From Chara braunii (Eukaryota; Streptophyta; Charophyceae; Charales; Characeae): DNA of 28,360 bases. The stretch spans positions 1,611,798-1,640,157 of the forward strand of contig BFEA01000095.1 of the NCBI GenBank assembly GCA_003427395.1, read 5' to 3'. The notes beneath the pieces are model-generated. The model saw only the letters and a list, made by a program, of their open reading frames with translations. It searched no databases and had not been told where the DNA came from. Positions within the stretch are counted from its first letter, which is position 1. Each line of letters begins with the position of its first letter. The position numbers were made by a program, and so were the translations under genes. Shown here piece after piece: positions 27,423 through 28,360 of the stretch.

Positions 27423-28360
27423 CGGAGGCGGCTGGGCCCGGTTTTCCGCAGTGCACATTGCGAAGTCGCATTCTGGCCGTCCGATTTGCGGATCGGACGG
27501 CCATAGTGCGTCTTCTAACATGGTGCCTGTGGCAATTCCTGCGCGGGCGTCCGACGTGCATTTTCGAACCTGGCGTGGGGTGCGACGACAGATGACCATC
27601 CGAGTGGGGTCTGGTGCTGCCCATTTGCGTCTCCTGCACGACGAGCTGGTCCGCGCGACGCCATGTCAGCGACTTCCTCCATCGCCTGCGCAAAATCCAC
27701 TGTCGCGCCTCGTGTCTCCGAGAGCGGGCGTCTTGATTTCCCCACGCCATCGCGTCAGTCGACTGAGCTTCGACATCCCCTCTTTGCGTTCCGCATCATC
27801 GCGTGTCCGCGCTTCGCCCTCGTGACGTGGCCGACCGCGCCATTCAAGGTACAGTGCTGTTCTGTCTGGCCACGTGTCCTACATCGACTACAACTGCTGG
27901 CTTTGGGGTTGAGGTGCATGCTTGTGTGCGCATAAGACGCGTTGCATCGTGCCACGTATTGTGGGTGGCATGTACCGCTGTCGACGTGAAGGGATTCGAG
28001 TCCGCGACGTCCATCCCTCCATGCTGTTCACTCTCGCTCGTTCATTCCTTTTCTGTGATTCGTTTTCTTGTTCTGTGTTCATTCTCGCTCGTTCATTCCT
28101 TTCATGATTTCGTTGCTTCTCCCTTTCGATGTAAACCACCCCCGCACGGATATGTGCGCGGGATCGAAACGACACCAGTTGCCCTTGTGTTGCCACGTAG
28201 TCGACAGAGCCACATGTTCAGTGACGAGAACCTGAACACAAATCGACGATGTCCTCCCTTTGTTGAGCGCCACCCCTACTCAGCGTAAGAGACAGCCACT
28301 GCACGCCAGGTGGATGATCGAGAACCGCGCGCAGATCCCTGTCGTGCTCGCACAGTCGCC
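27423..28360. other. Single-copy flank outside the palindrome
   Basis: No partner in the left arm, because the contig begins at the matching poly-C. I see no convincing gene. TTCACTCTCGCTCGTTCATT near 28028 repeats as TTCATTCTCGCTCGTTCATT near 28078. A hairpin lies at 27475-27502. Confidence 0.5.
27475..27502. repeat. 11-bp stem hairpin
   Basis: GGCCGTCCGAT and ATCGGACGGCC around a 6-base loop TTGCGG. It stands just outside the palindrome limit. A terminator-like U-tract does not follow, so its role is unknown. Confidence 0.8.

Noticed and set aside
27157-27825. 222-codon frame spanning the poly-G and the outer flank
   Set aside because: It runs through a glycine homopolymer, has no left-arm counterpart frame and no domain-like content.
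1-28360. Retroelement or DNA-transposon enzyme (reverse transcriptase, integrase, transposase)
   Set aside because: I looked for catalytic motifs such as YxDD or DDE-type spacing in the long frames and saw none. How this element might move is not shown by the sequence.

Overview
This is a eukaryotic nuclear contig made almost entirely of one giant inverted repeat. The evidence for a eukaryote is a phase-consistent spliceosomal intron (GTAAG donor, polypyrimidine tract plus CAG acceptor), TG/CA microsatellites, satellite-like tandem arrays and the absence of bacterial gene packing. Within four tested copy pairs, all intact codons that became stops did so by C-to-T change in CAG or CGA context. 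This would suit a genome that methylates CG and CHG sites, as the green lineage does. A charophyte-type alga is only a guess; nothing here proves the species.

Layout. The fold axis lies at about position 12219, inside a block of Ns. In the inner part position x pairs with 24438 minus x. From the axis out to about 6364 (left) and 18074-18079 (right) I found no resolved base difference, and many Ns are mirrored. Outside that point the arms differ by substitutions and indels. They still align to the poly-C that starts the contig (1-17) and to its poly-G partner (27404-27422). Only 27423-28360 lies outside the palindrome. Each arm, from outside in, holds: outer non-coding DNA with a TG/CA microsatellite, two foldback elements, a 17-bp minisatellite, an array of 183-bp units, a large gene reading toward the axis, and an AT-richer centre. 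The left arm has lost about 2.6 kb between array and gene through a microhomology join. The right arm keeps that stretch, which includes a 252-codon ORF of unknown function.

Genes. The one recognisable gene is about 2,000 codons long in at least two exons, present once per arm in convergent orientation. It has an unassigned N-terminal domain, a charged linker with nuclear-localisation-like clusters, a ParB/sulfiredoxin-like domain (GQHNAAAAKSL motif), a region resembling a degenerate beta-class DNA methyltransferase, a 103-residue tandem repeat, a very acidic tail and a short last exon after a 945-bp intron. Both copies are broken, at different positions in the diverged part and at shared positions in the inner part.

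The most unusual signal is a 24-bp palindrome: half-sites GAAGTTCG and CGAACTTC around an 8-bp core CCGGGATC. About 50 copies occur: two in opposite orientation per 183-bp unit, four alone in the right-arm spacer, four per arm inside the coding region and four per arm inside the intron. Near the axis a sister family keeps the palindrome with changed bases in both half-sites (GAAGTGTG and CATACTTG). One gene for a ParB-like/methyltransferase-like protein lying with dozens of palindromic sites in one element is the best candidate for an undescribed system. The functional link is inference.
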